Below are positions 1-5,873 of a stretch of 5,873 bases of DNA, piece after piece. Both the position numbers and the translations under genes were made by a program. Below the pieces are notes generated by a model that worked only from the letters and a program-made list of their open reading frames with translations, searched no databases and was not told the origin of the DNA. Each line of letters opens with the position of its first letter. The first letter of the stretch is position 1. Source of the stretch: Pseudomonadota bacterium (GTDB lineage Bacteria; Pseudomonadota; Gammaproteobacteria; Burkholderiales; Rhodocyclaceae); the NCBI GenBank assembly GCA_030917225.1, contig JAUPVD010000311.1, forward strand, positions 1 to 5,873, given 5' to 3'.

Positions 1-500
1 AGGCTGGCTTCGATCGAACCGATCACCACACTGGCATCGGGATAGGCTTCGCGACAGCGCTGCGAGTAAGCCACGACCGAACGGTCGGGGCGCTTGCCGG
101 CTTCGGCGTTCGGCGTGTAGGCATCCTCGGAACGGATCCTGCGGTCCGAGGTATAGCGGTTGACCATCGAGTCCATGTTGCCGGCCGTCACCCCGAAGAA
201 CAGGTTCGGCTTGCCCAGCTTCTTGAAGTCGGTGGCCGAATGCCAGTCCGGCTGGCTGATGATACCGACCCGGAAACCCTGCATTTCCAGCAAACGGCCG
301 ATCAGGGCCATGCCGAAGCTGGGATGATCGATATAGGCGTCGCCGGTGACCAGGATGATGTCGCACGAATCCCAGCCCAGTTCATCCATCTCGGCACGCG
401 ACATGGGCAGGAACGGCGCCGTACCGAAGCGCTTGGCCCAGTACTTGCGATAGGAAAACAGCGTGGGCAGCACCCGGGATTCATTCAGCACGGCGGACAT
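1..500 (-). CDS. ygiQ: YgiQ family radical SAM protein, N-terminal part (cut by window edge)
   Basis: Reading the minus strand from the ATG at 500-498 gives 166 uninterrupted codons running off the left edge. The translation is a close match to the N-terminus of YgiQ (UPF0313) as I recall it from E. coli: short blocks such as [33 protein letters not shown] and [12 protein letters not shown] occur in the same order and spacing, and the visible part ends at VVIGSIEAS. The family is about 700-750 residues long, so roughly a quarter is visible. The radical-SAM CxxxCxxC cluster lies further on and cannot be checked here. The biochemical role of YgiQ is not established; it is an Fe-S/SAM enzyme with an N-terminal cobalamin-binding-like fold. 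No clear Shine-Dalgarno precedes the ATG, but the match to family N-termini supports this start. The 105-bp gap from the upstream response regulator leaves room for its own promoter. Confidence 0.93.
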   Translation of the reverse strand, partial: MSAVLNESRVLPTLFSYRKYWAKRFGTAPFLPMSRAEMDELGWDSCDIILVTGDAYIDHPSFGMALIGRLLEMQGFRVGIISQPDWHSATDFKKLGKPNLFFGVTAGNMDSMVNRYTSDRRIRSEDAYTPNAEAGKRPDRSVVAYSQRCREAYPDASVVIGSIEAS

Positions 501-530
501 CGGGGTTGTTTCGGATTGGTTCAGAAGGGA

Positions 531-545
531 TCGGATTGTATCCGA
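531..545. repeat. Perfect 6-bp inverted repeat with 3-bp loop upstream of ygiQ
   Basis: TCGGAT (531-536) and ATCCGA (540-545) form a perfect palindrome around TGT. It lies 30 bp upstream of the ygiQ start and 60 bp past the stop of the response regulator gene. On the minus strand the palindrome contains TACAAT (540-535), a five-of-six match to a -10 box, but I see no convincing -35 at the right distance. TCGGATTG occurs again at 511-518, 20 bp from the copy at 531-538. This could be an operator, a weak promoter element or a short transcript hairpin. There is no following T-run, so it is not a typical intrinsic terminator. Confidence 0.4.
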
Positions 546-605
546 CACGGGGAAATGAAATAGATTCCCGCGATCAACGGCAAGCCGGCAGATTGACCAA
601 CAGAA

Positions 606-1304
606 TCAGGCCACCGCGAGCTCAAGCCGGTAGCCATGGCCGTAAATGGTACTCAACAGCCAGCCGTGCGAGGGCTCCAGGCTGAGTTTCCGGCGAACAC
701 GGCTGATGTGCGTATCGACCGTGCGGGTGTCGACAGTGGCCTCCACCGCCCAGATCTTGTCAAGCAGGGTCTGCCGGTTGAACAGGGTTCCCAGGTTGCG
801 GATCAGCAGCAACGCCAGCTCGAACTCCTTGGCCGTCAAGGCAACCGGCGCACCGTCCACCGTTGCGCTGCGGGCCGCAGGGTCAAGCACGATGTTGCCC
901 TGAACCAGCTTGCCGACGGTTGAACGTCCTTCCGCCACGGCCCGCCGACGGATAAGCGCTTCGATGCGGGCGCCGAGCTCCAGATAGCGGATCGGCTTGC
1001 AGACATAGTCGTCCGCACCCAGTCGCAGCATGGCGGCAACATCACTTTCGGCAACGCGGGCAGTGACAAAGATGATCGGCAACGACCACCCGAAACGATC
1101 CCTGACCCAAGTCAACAGTTCATCGCCGGAACCGTCGGGGAGTATCCAGTCCATCAGCAGCAGGTCGAAATCATGGGCGACGCCCAATCCTTCGCGAAAC
1201 GATTTTGCCGTCGGAAAAATCTCGCCTTCATGGCCAAGTTCCTCGACCATGGCCTTGAGCAGCAGCGCCTGACTGCGGGAGTCTTCCAGAATTGCGAATC
1301 GCAT
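606..1304 (-). CDS. OmpR/PhoB-family DNA-binding response regulator (orphan)
   Basis: Encodes 232 residues from the ATG at 1304. Residues 1-118 form a CheY-like receiver: acidic pair E7/D8, phosphoacceptor D52 in LLLMD, switch T81 in FVTAR, and K103 in CKP. Residues about 135-229 form an OmpR-type winged helix, with LTAKEFELA, the recognition helix near TRTVDTHISRVRRKL and the wing motif GHGYRL. It should act as a phosphorylation-controlled transcription factor in the cytoplasm. An in-frame ATG at 1325 would add seven residues (239 in total). Neither start has a good ribosome-binding site; I prefer 1304 because receivers normally begin a few residues before the first strand. The gene lies 93 bp downstream of the diguanylate cyclase on the same strand, so co-transcription is plausible. 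No histidine kinase is in the window, so its partner and its regulon are unknown. Family assignment is secure; the specific role is not. Confidence 0.95.
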   Translation of the reverse strand: MRFAILEDSRSQALLLKAMVEELGHEGEIFPTAKSFREGLGVAHDFDLLLMDWILPDGSGDELLTWVRDRFGWSLPIIFVTARVAESDVAAMLRLGADDYVCKPIRYLELGARIEALIRRRAVAEGRSTVGKLVQGNIVLDPAARSATVDGAPVALTAKEFELALLLIRNLGTLFNRQTLLDKIWAVEATVDTRTVDTHISRVRRKLSLEPSHGWLLSTIYGHGYRLELAVA

Positions 1305-1397
1305 GATCGGATTATCGCACGTCATTTGTCTGCGCTACCCGATATGGATCAAATAGCAGCTGCAAACAGATTTCCCGATTCTCGGCACTGCTGGCGA
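1305..1397 (-). other. Gap between diguanylate cyclase and response regulator genes
   Basis: This 93-bp stretch (72 bp if the regulator starts at 1325) has no further gene. I find no strong promoter, no hairpin with a T-run and no good ribosome-binding site. It holds only short palindromes such as GCAGCTGC and CCGA-TTC-TCGG. The absence of a terminator fits read-through from the cyclase gene into the regulator gene, but the gap is long enough for a separate promoter that I do not recognise. Confidence 0.35.
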
Positions 1398-3008
1398 TCA
1401 GCGAGCGCAGGCAGATACGACCCGGTTTCTTCCCTGCCGCTTGGCTTCCAGCAAGGCATTGTCGGCTGCCTCGGTAATCTCTGTGGCCGACGGAAAGTGC
1501 TCAAAGCAGGCCAGGCCGGCACTGAAGGTGGAATGCAGCGCGCCCCCGTTATGCGCATGCGGCAAGGCCGCAAAATCACGGCGGATGCGCTCGATCACAG
1601 CGAAAGCACGGTCGGGCGGCGCGTCCGGCAAGGCCAGGATGAATTCCTCGCCGCCGTAGCGCCCGATGAGGTCGGTCGCCCGCAGACAACCCTTGAGCAA
1701 CCAGGCCAGACCGCGGATCACTTGATCGCCGACCGGGTGCCCGTAGGTATCATTGACCGCCTTGAAATGGTCGATGTCGATCATCGCCACACAGAGATTG
1801 CCATGCGTCGGCAGCGTTTCGATCATGCCCTTGAGGCGCGCCTTCGAGGCCGTATGGTTGAACAGCCCGGTCAGGCCATCGGTGCGCGTTGAACGGACAG
1901 TTTCCCGATAACGTTCGATCTTGGTTCGCACTACTGCGGCCAGCACGACCGGATTGATCGGCTTGGTCAGGAACTGGTCGCCACCGAGCCTGAGCGCCTC
2001 GACCTGCATGCCGATGTCCGACTCACTCGACAGATACACGATCGGCAGCGCCTGGTAGCCGGCCACCTGCCGCAATACCCGCGTTGCTTCCACACCATTG
2101 AAACGCGGCATGTACATGTCCATCAGGATCAGGTCCGGCCGGTAGGTGGGCAGCACATCGAGCAGCGTTCCCGGGTCTGCCACCACGTGGCAGTCGATAT
2201 TGTGTTCGGTCAGGGTACGGCGAATCATCGCGGCAGCAACACGCGAATCCTCGACGACCAGCACCCGGTATTTTTCCTGCTCACGCGTCTGCACCAGGTC
2301 GAGAATCCGCGCCAGCACCGACGCGGCCACGTCCTCGCGCGCCACAGTGATGTCGATGCCTGCCCGCATCAGGCCGACAACCGGCTCCATCGCCCGCTCA
2401 GCCCCCAGATAAAACAGCTGGCTGGCTGGCGCGGCAGCACGCATCGCAGCGACGCGTTCCAGTTGCACAGGCATGTCCGGCGCCTGGTCCGGCGAAAAAA
2501 GTACGGCCAGCGGCGGATCGCCGGCGGGTAGCGGATCGAGCCAACCCAGCCGATGTGGACGGAAACCGAAATGGCCCAGTTGCTTCTCGATACCTTCTGC
2601 CAGTTCGTTCTTGCCGGCGGCAACGACCCACACCGAGCGAGGCCGTACCCATTCCGGGTCCGGTACCGAGATGGCGCCCTCTTCCACGCGCCTCGTCCCC
2701 AGCGGCTGTCGCGCCGAAGCGATCGCCCCGCCAAGCGCCTCGACCTGCCGTTGCAGGGCGAAGCATTCCACTTCGGGCAAAGGGTGGTGATCTGGATCGC
2801 CAAATTTCGCCAGGGCGGCATTTTCCAGACCCTGCGCGATACGCAGCAGGCCGGGCAGGCGAAGGCGACCCAAGTGCTCGGACAGGCTGTTCAGCGCTAC
2901 CGAGAACTCGACGAACTGTTCGAATGTCCCCTGCCGTTTGTAGTCAACCCAGCGCGCATTCAGGGCCGCCAGCCGCTCATCAAGGGGGTGTGTTGTTATT
3001 TCTGACAC
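1398..3008 (-). CDS. Response-regulator diguanylate cyclase: HPt-like, pseudo-receiver, receiver, GGDEF
   Basis: A 536-residue cytoplasmic protein predicted to make c-di-GMP from two GTP under receiver control. Domains in order: residues about 9-98, a helical segment resembling an HPt domain but with N40 where the phosphorylatable histidine would be expected; about 124-240, a receiver-like fold that has lost the acidic pair (A130/A131) and the phosphoacceptor (F171 at that place); 247-367, an intact receiver with E253/D254, phosphoacceptor D297, switch S327 and K349; 377-533, a GGDEF domain with DGLTGL (377-382), metal-binding D411 in MIDIDHFK, active-site GGEEF (452-456), and the inhibitory RxxD I-site as RATD (443-446), five residues before it. 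No transmembrane segment is seen. The start is GTG at 3008: an in-frame TAG at 3020-3018 allows nothing longer, and the overlapping ATG at 3010 is out of frame and stops after four codons. The first two domain calls are inferred from pattern; the last two are clear. The gene is divergent from the hemerythrin gene. Confidence 0.95.
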   Translation of the reverse strand: MSEITTHPLDERLAALNARWVDYKRQGTFEQFVEFSVALNSLSEHLGRLRLPGLLRIAQGLENAALAKFGDPDHHPLPEVECFALQRQVEALGGAIASARQPLGTRRVEEGAISVPDPEWVRPRSVWVVAAGKNELAEGIEKQLGHFGFRPHRLGWLDPLPAGDPPLAVLFSPDQAPDMPVQLERVAAMRAAAPASQLFYLGAERAMEPVVGLMRAGIDITVAREDVAASVLARILDLVQTREQEKYRVLVVEDSRVAAAMIRRTLTEHNIDCHVVADPGTLLDVLPTYRPDLILMDMYMPRFNGVEATRVLRQVAGYQALPIVYLSSESDIGMQVEALRLGGDQFLTKPINPVVLAAVVRTKIERYRETVRSTRTDGLTGLFNHTASKARLKGMIETLPTHGNLCVAMIDIDHFKAVNDTYGHPVGDQVIRGLAWLLKGCLRATDLIGRYGGEEFILALPDAPPDRAFAVIERIRRDFAALPHAHNGGALHSTFSAGLACFEHFPSATEITEAADNALLEAKRQGRNRVVSACAR

Positions 3009-3020
3009 ATTTAAGCTCTA

Positions 3021-3052
3021 GCTAATATGGGGCACATTGTGCCTCAATTAGC
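3021..3052. promoter_or_regulatory. 32-bp nested inverted repeat, candidate operator or leader hairpin
   Basis: Outer arms GCTAAT (3021-3026) and ATTAGC (3047-3052) enclose TGGGGCAC (3028-3035) and GTGCCTCA (3039-3046) around the loop ATT. Read as plus-strand RNA this gives 14 base pairs, one of them G-U, with a single bulged A at 3027. The inner GGCAC-ATT-GTGCC (3031-3043) is a perfect inverted repeat. The element ends 12 bp before the GTG start of the diguanylate cyclase. No T-run follows on either strand, so an intrinsic terminator is unlikely. A protein-binding operator, or a hairpin in a leader transcript, fits better. Confidence 0.6.
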
Positions 3053-3077
3053 ACCGACGAAGTGCAAAAGAAGCAGG

Positions 3078-3112
3078 CCGAACTGCTATCGAACGACGAC
3101 CGAACTGCTATC
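3078..3112. repeat. Two 13-bp direct repeats with 22-bp period
   Basis: CCGAACTGCTATC occurs at 3078-3090 and again, identically, at 3100-3112, separated by nine bases. The 22-bp period is close to two helical turns, which would put two bound protein copies on the same face of the DNA. The pair lies about 90-125 bp upstream of the hemerythrin start and 70-105 bp upstream of the diguanylate cyclase start, so it could serve either promoter. A chance or slippage origin cannot be excluded. Confidence 0.55.
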
Positions 3113-3192
3113 CTGAGTAGCGTCATTGACCAGCTGCCCAGCGTTGGTCTTGCCCGACGAATCCAGCCTAACGAATTCTTTCCCGCACGTTT

Positions 3193-3197
3193 GGAGA
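3193..3197 (+). promoter_or_regulatory. Ribosome-binding site of the hemerythrin gene
   Basis: GGAGA at 3193-3197 lies five bases before the ATG at 3203 and is the best Shine-Dalgarno match near this gene. It decides the start in favour of ATG 3203 over the upstream in-frame GTG at 3062. Confidence 0.7.
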
Positions 3198-3202
3198 ACC
3201 GC

Positions 3203-3625
3203 ATGTCAGCAATGAGCGAAAACTGCCGCCATGACCGCGAAACGGTCGATGCCGAACACGAGATGCAGCTTCAACTTGTCGAAGCCCTGCAGAACAGTCT
3301 GCAAAGCCCGACGCAGCAACCGGGAACGGCGGCATTGATGGAACAGTTGCAGTCGTTCTGTTCGGCGCACTTCATGTCCGAGGAACTCCTCATGCGCCTG
3401 TGTGCCTATCCGGACTACGACGACCACACGGCAGACCATGAACGGACGTTGGACACGCTGGCCGGCATTGCCGCCTCGCTGACGGCAGATACCGCCTCGG
3501 CCAGCGAAAAACTTGGCGAAGTCAGGAGTTTCCTGAGCAAGCATATCCGTAGCCGCGATGCTGCCTTCACCGATTATTACCGCCGCTGGTCCGATGTCGG
3601 CAGTGAAGGCCGGGCACCGCAGTAG
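3203..3625 (+). CDS. Single-domain bacteriohemerythrin (diiron O2-binding protein)
   Basis: Encodes 140 residues from ATG 3203, a typical length for a stand-alone bacterial hemerythrin. All seven expected diiron ligands can be placed in the canonical order: H19 in DAEHEMQL, H56 and E60 in HFMSE (HxxxE), H75 and H79 in HTADH (HxxxH), and H114 and D119 in HIRSRD (HxxxxD). The spacing fits the four-helix bundle of the family. Members reversibly bind O2 at a non-haem diiron site, and in bacteria serve as O2 carriers, scavengers or sensors, usually in the cytoplasm; no signal peptide is seen here. Three cysteines (C8, C53, C67) are present, with C53 three residues before ligand H56. The gene is divergent from the diguanylate cyclase and convergent with the permease gene. 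Whether it stores, delivers or senses O2 cannot be told from sequence. Confidence 0.93.
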   Translation: MSAMSENCRHDRETVDAEHEMQLQLVEALQNSLQSPTQQPGTAALMEQLQSFCSAHFMSEELLMRLCAYPDYDDHTADHERTLDTLAGIAASLTADTASASEKLGEVRSFLSKHIRSRDAAFTDYYRRWSDVGSEGRAPQ

Positions 3626-3630
3626 CGGGA

Positions 3631-3656
3631 ATCAGCTTCCATCAGCTTCCATCAGC
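3631..3656. repeat. 10-bp tandem repeat, 2.6 copies, overlapping the permease stop
   Basis: ATCAGCTTCC is repeated exactly at 3631-3640 and 3641-3650, and a third partial copy, ATCAGC, starts at 3651. It fills nearly all of the 26-bp gap between the convergent hemerythrin and permease genes. The TGA stop of the permease (3654-3652) lies inside the partial third copy. GGAA (3628-3631) and TTCC (3637-3640) could form a short stem, too weak for a confident terminator call. Confidence 0.7.
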
Positions 3657-5873
3657 CGCCTGCACGCAGCACCTGCAGCGGCGACGTGCCCAGCAGGCGG
3701 CGCGCCGCCAGCCAGCCAGCCACCGTCACCATCGCCGCGCCTCCCAGAATGGCCACCGGGAAAGGCCAGACGCTGATCGCCACCGCGAACTGGAAGGCCT
3801 TGGCCGCCAGCACGTTGCCGACTACGGCAGCACCCGCCGCCGCGATGCCGCCGGCCAGGCCACCGACCATGGCAAACTCGGCCAGCAGCGCCCGTCGCAA
3901 CTGCTCGCGCCGCGCCCCGAGGGAACGCATCACTGCCAGCTCATAGCGCCGCTCCTCGAAGGCCGAGCCCAGTGCGGCATAGAGCACCACCAACCCGGCT
4001 GCCAGCGTAAACAGGAAGATGAACTGCACCGCCTGCGCCACCTGATCGAGCACCGATTGCAACTGGCGCACGATGGCCGCGACATCGACGACGGTCAGGT
4101 TCGGAAAAGTCCGCACCAGGCTGTTGATCGCGTCACTGTCACCCTGCCGGAGATGGAAGCTGGTGATGTAGCTGGAAGGGTATGGCGCCAGCACCGCCGG
4201 CGGCGTCAGCACAAAGAAATTCACCCGCATCGAATCCCAGTCCAGCTTGCGCAAGCCGACCACCTCGACTGGCACCGGTTCGCCGGCAATCGTGAAAACC
4301 AGCGTATCGCCAACCTTGATGCCCAGCGTCTTGGCCAGACCGTCCTCGACCGAAGCCACCCCGCGCCCGCGCTCGTCGGGCAGGAACCAGCGTCCCTGCA
4401 CCACGGAATTGCCGTAAGGCAGGTCGTCGCGCCAGGAAAGGTTGAATTCGCGCTCGATCAGGCGCTTGGCGCGGTCATCCTCGTAGTCGGCGACGCCCAC
4501 TTCGCGATCATTCAGCCGCGATAGCCGGCCGCGGATCATCGGCACGATCTCCGCCTCGATGCCGGCGGCAGCGAGATGCTTGCGTACCGGTGCCACCTGG
4601 TCCGGCTGGATGTTGATGACGAAGCGATTCGGCGCATCCGGCGGCGTTGCCCGCCGCCAGGCATCGAGCAGGTCGCCGCGCGTGGCAGTAAGCAGCAGCA
4701 GCGCCATCAGGCCTAACGCCAGCGCAACGATCTGGACAACGCTGCCGAGCGCGCGGCGTTCCAGGTTGGCCAACCCGTAGCGCCAGCCGAAGCCGGCCGC
4801 GACATGGGCGCCGCCGCGCAAGCCGGAAGCCAGGCGAATGACACCCCTGGCCACGAGCGAGAAGATCAGCAACGCACCGAGAAAACCACCCACCACCCAG
4901 GCACCGAGCGTGACATCGCCAGCCACCCAGAACATCACGCCCGCCAGCGCCAGCAATCCCACGCCATAGCCGCCGAGCAAGGCACCGCCGGGCGGGCCGA
5001 ATTCGCGCCGCAATACCCGGATCGTCGGCACACGGCGCAATTGCAGCAGTGGCGGCACGGCAAAGCCGAAAAGCAGCAGCAGGCCGACAGCGAAGCCCTG
5101 CCCCGCAGGCAGCCAGGAGGGCGACGGCAAGGGCGTCGCCAGCAGCTCGGCCAGCCAGGCATGCAGCGCAAAGTGTGCGAAATAACCGATCAGGCAGCCC
5201 AGCCCCGACGCCAGAATGCCCAGCAGCGCGAACTGCCCGAGATAGACCCGCAGCAGGAACGACTGCGTGGCCCCCAGACAACGCATGATGGCGCAGGGAT
5301 CGAGATGGCGCTGGCTGTAGCGGCGAGCCGCCAGCGCCACGGCCACGGCCGCCAGCACGACCGTCAGCAGCGCCGAAAGCCCGAGGAAACGCTGCGCCCG
5401 ATCCAGCGCGGTGCGAATCTCCGGCCGGGCGTTGCGTGCGTCCTCGATCCGCTCGCCGCGCTCCAGCCGAGACTCCAGCCAGCGCTGAAAGCTGGCCACT
5501 TCCTTCTGCTCGCCGGCCAGCAGCATGCGATAGGCCACCCGGCTGCCAACCTGAACCAGCCCGGTTGCCGGCAGATCAACCAGATTCATCATCAGGCGTG
5601 GGGCAACGCTGAAGAAATTGACGCCACGGTCCGGCTCCAGGGTCAGGATGGCGGCCACGCGCAAGTTGCTGCGCCCAAGCGTCAGCACGTCACCCACCGA
5701 CAGCGAAAGCGCCACCGCGAGGCGCTCGTCGGCCCAGATTTCCCCGGGCTGCGGCACCCCGCTGGCCGGTGCATCCGGCACATTGAGCGCGGGGGCGATG
5801 CGCAAGCGGCCGCGCAGCGGATATCCGGCGCTCACCGCCTTGATCTCGGCGAGCTGCGCGGCCCCGCGATGCA
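3652..5873 (-). CDS. FtsX/YbbP-family ABC transporter permease, N-terminus beyond window
   Basis: The frame is open from the right edge to the TGA at 3654-3652, about 740 visible codons. Family members of this type (COG3127, E. coli YbbP) are about 800-850 residues, so roughly 100 residues with the first membrane helix are missing. Numbering from the internal GTG at 5835, hydrophobic segments fall at about 149-170, 192-220, 248-268, 287-306, 308-330, 362-384, 602-624, 650-680 and 690-712. Large soluble domains, presumably periplasmic, lie before the first and at 385-600. The two FtsX modules show in repeated motifs: AIMRCLGAT (182-190) against AVMRSLGAR (634-642), and IRVLRRE (272-278) against LQVLRAG (720-726). 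The visible N-terminal KAVSAGYPLRG matches the family. Such permeases pair with a LolD/YbbA-like ATPase, expected past the right edge. The substrate is unknown; a role in envelope lipid or lipoprotein handling is only suggested. GTG 5835 is not the true start because the frame continues upstream. Confidence 0.93.
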   Translation of the reverse strand, partial: HRGAAQLAEIKAVSAGYPLRGRLRIAPALNVPDAPASGVPQPGEIWADERLAVALSLSVGDVLTLGRSNLRVAAILTLEPDRGVNFFSVAPRLMMNLVDLPATGLVQVGSRVAYRMLLAGEQKEVASFQRWLESRLERGERIEDARNARPEIRTALDRAQRFLGLSALLTVVLAAVAVALAARRYSQRHLDPCAIMRCLGATQSFLLRVYLGQFALLGILASGLGCLIGYFAHFALHAWLAELLATPLPSPSWLPAGQGFAVGLLLLFGFAVPPLLQLRRVPTIRVLRREFGPPGGALLGGYGVGLLALAGVMFWVAGDVTLGAWVVGGFLGALLIFSLVARGVIRLASGLRGGAHVAAGFGWRYGLANLERRALGSVVQIVALALGLMALLLLTATRGDLLDAWRRATPPDAPNRFVINIQPDQVAPVRKHLAAAGIEAEIVPMIRGRLSRLNDREVGVADYEDDRAKRLIEREFNLSWRDDLPYGNSVVQGRWFLPDERGRGVASVEDGLAKTLGIKVGDTLVFTIAGEPVPVEVVGLRKLDWDSMRVNFFVLTPPAVLAPYPSSYITSFHLRQGDSDAINSLVRTFPNLTVVDVAAIVRQLQSVLDQVAQAVQFIFLFTLAAGLVVLYAALGSAFEERRYELAVMRSLGARREQLRRALLAEFAMVGGLAGGIAAAGAAVVGNVLAAKAFQFAVAISVWPFPVAILGGAAMVTVAGWLAARRLLGTSPLQVLRAGG

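Larger units (their letters stand above)
3009..3202. promoter_or_regulatory. Divergent intergenic region between diguanylate cyclase and hemerythrin genes
   Basis: These 194 bp separate the GTG start of the cyclase from the ATG of the hemerythrin gene and must hold the promoters for both directions. The left part is visibly more AT-rich than the flanking genes. It contains a 32-bp imperfect palindrome at 3021-3052, two copies of a 13-bp direct repeat at 3078-3112, and a -35-like TTGACC at 3126-3131 reading toward the hemerythrin gene without a good -10 partner. A plus-strand reading frame opens at GTG 3062 in frame with the hemerythrin, but I treat it as non-coding (see rejected items). Exact promoter positions cannot be given. 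Confidence 0.6.

Noticed and set aside
548..570. Intrinsic terminator for the response regulator gene (GGGAA / TTCCC arms)
   Set aside because: Only a 5-bp stem with a 10-base loop and no T-run on the minus strand.
1173..1892. 239-codon plus-strand open frame
   Set aside because: It lies antisense to the regulator and to the GGDEF domain, both clearly coding. Its translation shows no recognisable domain and is a by-product of GC-rich codon use.
3028..3043. Sigma-54 promoter reading toward the hemerythrin gene (TGG and GC with N10 spacing)
   Set aside because: The GG-N10-GC spacing can be found, but the flanking bases match poorly (TGGGGC and GTGCC rather than TGGCAC and TTGCA), and the match is a side effect of the palindrome. 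No enhancer-binding regulator is nearby.
3062..3202. A 47-codon N-terminal extension of the hemerythrin from GTG 3062
   Set aside because: The 140-residue form from ATG 3203 has a good GGAGA ribosome-binding site and family-typical length. The extension resembles no hemerythrin N-terminus and covers the 13-bp direct repeats, so it looks like regulatory DNA that happens to stay open.
4508..5281. 257-codon minus-strand frame inside the permease gene
   Set aside because: It is an alternative frame of the permease, rich in Ala, Arg, Gly and Cys as expected of a shadow frame, whereas the permease frame shows clear membrane helices and family motifs.

Overview
The window is GC-rich and densely coded. 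It looks like ordinary chromosomal DNA from a proteobacterium, most likely a betaproteobacterium of the Rhodocyclales type (Dechloromonas/Azonexus-like). That placement is an inference from base composition and from the mix of families: YgiQ, multi-domain c-di-GMP signalling, a small bacteriohemerythrin and a YbbP-type permease. No marker gene fixes the taxonomy. I see no insertion sequence, phage gene, CRISPR array, tRNA or rRNA.

Layout from left to right. 1-500 (minus): the N-terminal 166 codons of a YgiQ-type radical SAM protein, cut by the window edge. 501-605: a gap with a small perfect palindrome. 606-1304 (minus): an OmpR/PhoB-family response regulator. 1398-3008 (minus): a 536-residue diguanylate cyclase, read as degenerate HPt, degenerate receiver, intact receiver and GGDEF. 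3009-3202: a 194-bp divergent intergenic region with a 32-bp imperfect palindrome and a 13-bp direct repeat of 22-bp period. 3203-3625 (plus): a 140-residue single-domain hemerythrin with all seven diiron ligands. 3626-3651: a convergent gap made largely of a 10-bp tandem repeat. 3652-5873 (minus): most of a large FtsX/YbbP-family ABC transporter permease whose N-terminus lies beyond the right edge.

The central block is a signalling cluster. The diguanylate cyclase and the OmpR-type regulator are co-directional, with the cyclase upstream and a 93-bp gap (72 bp with the alternative start), so they could be co-transcribed. Both have a phosphorylatable receiver, but no histidine kinase is present, so the kinase must be encoded elsewhere. 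The hemerythrin is divergently transcribed from the same intergenic region. Hemerythrins bind O2 or respond to redox state, and hemerythrin-GGDEF fusions are known, so an oxygen/redox to c-di-GMP link is a reasonable but unproven reading. The flanking ygiQ-like gene and the YbbP-like permease are probably unrelated neighbours.
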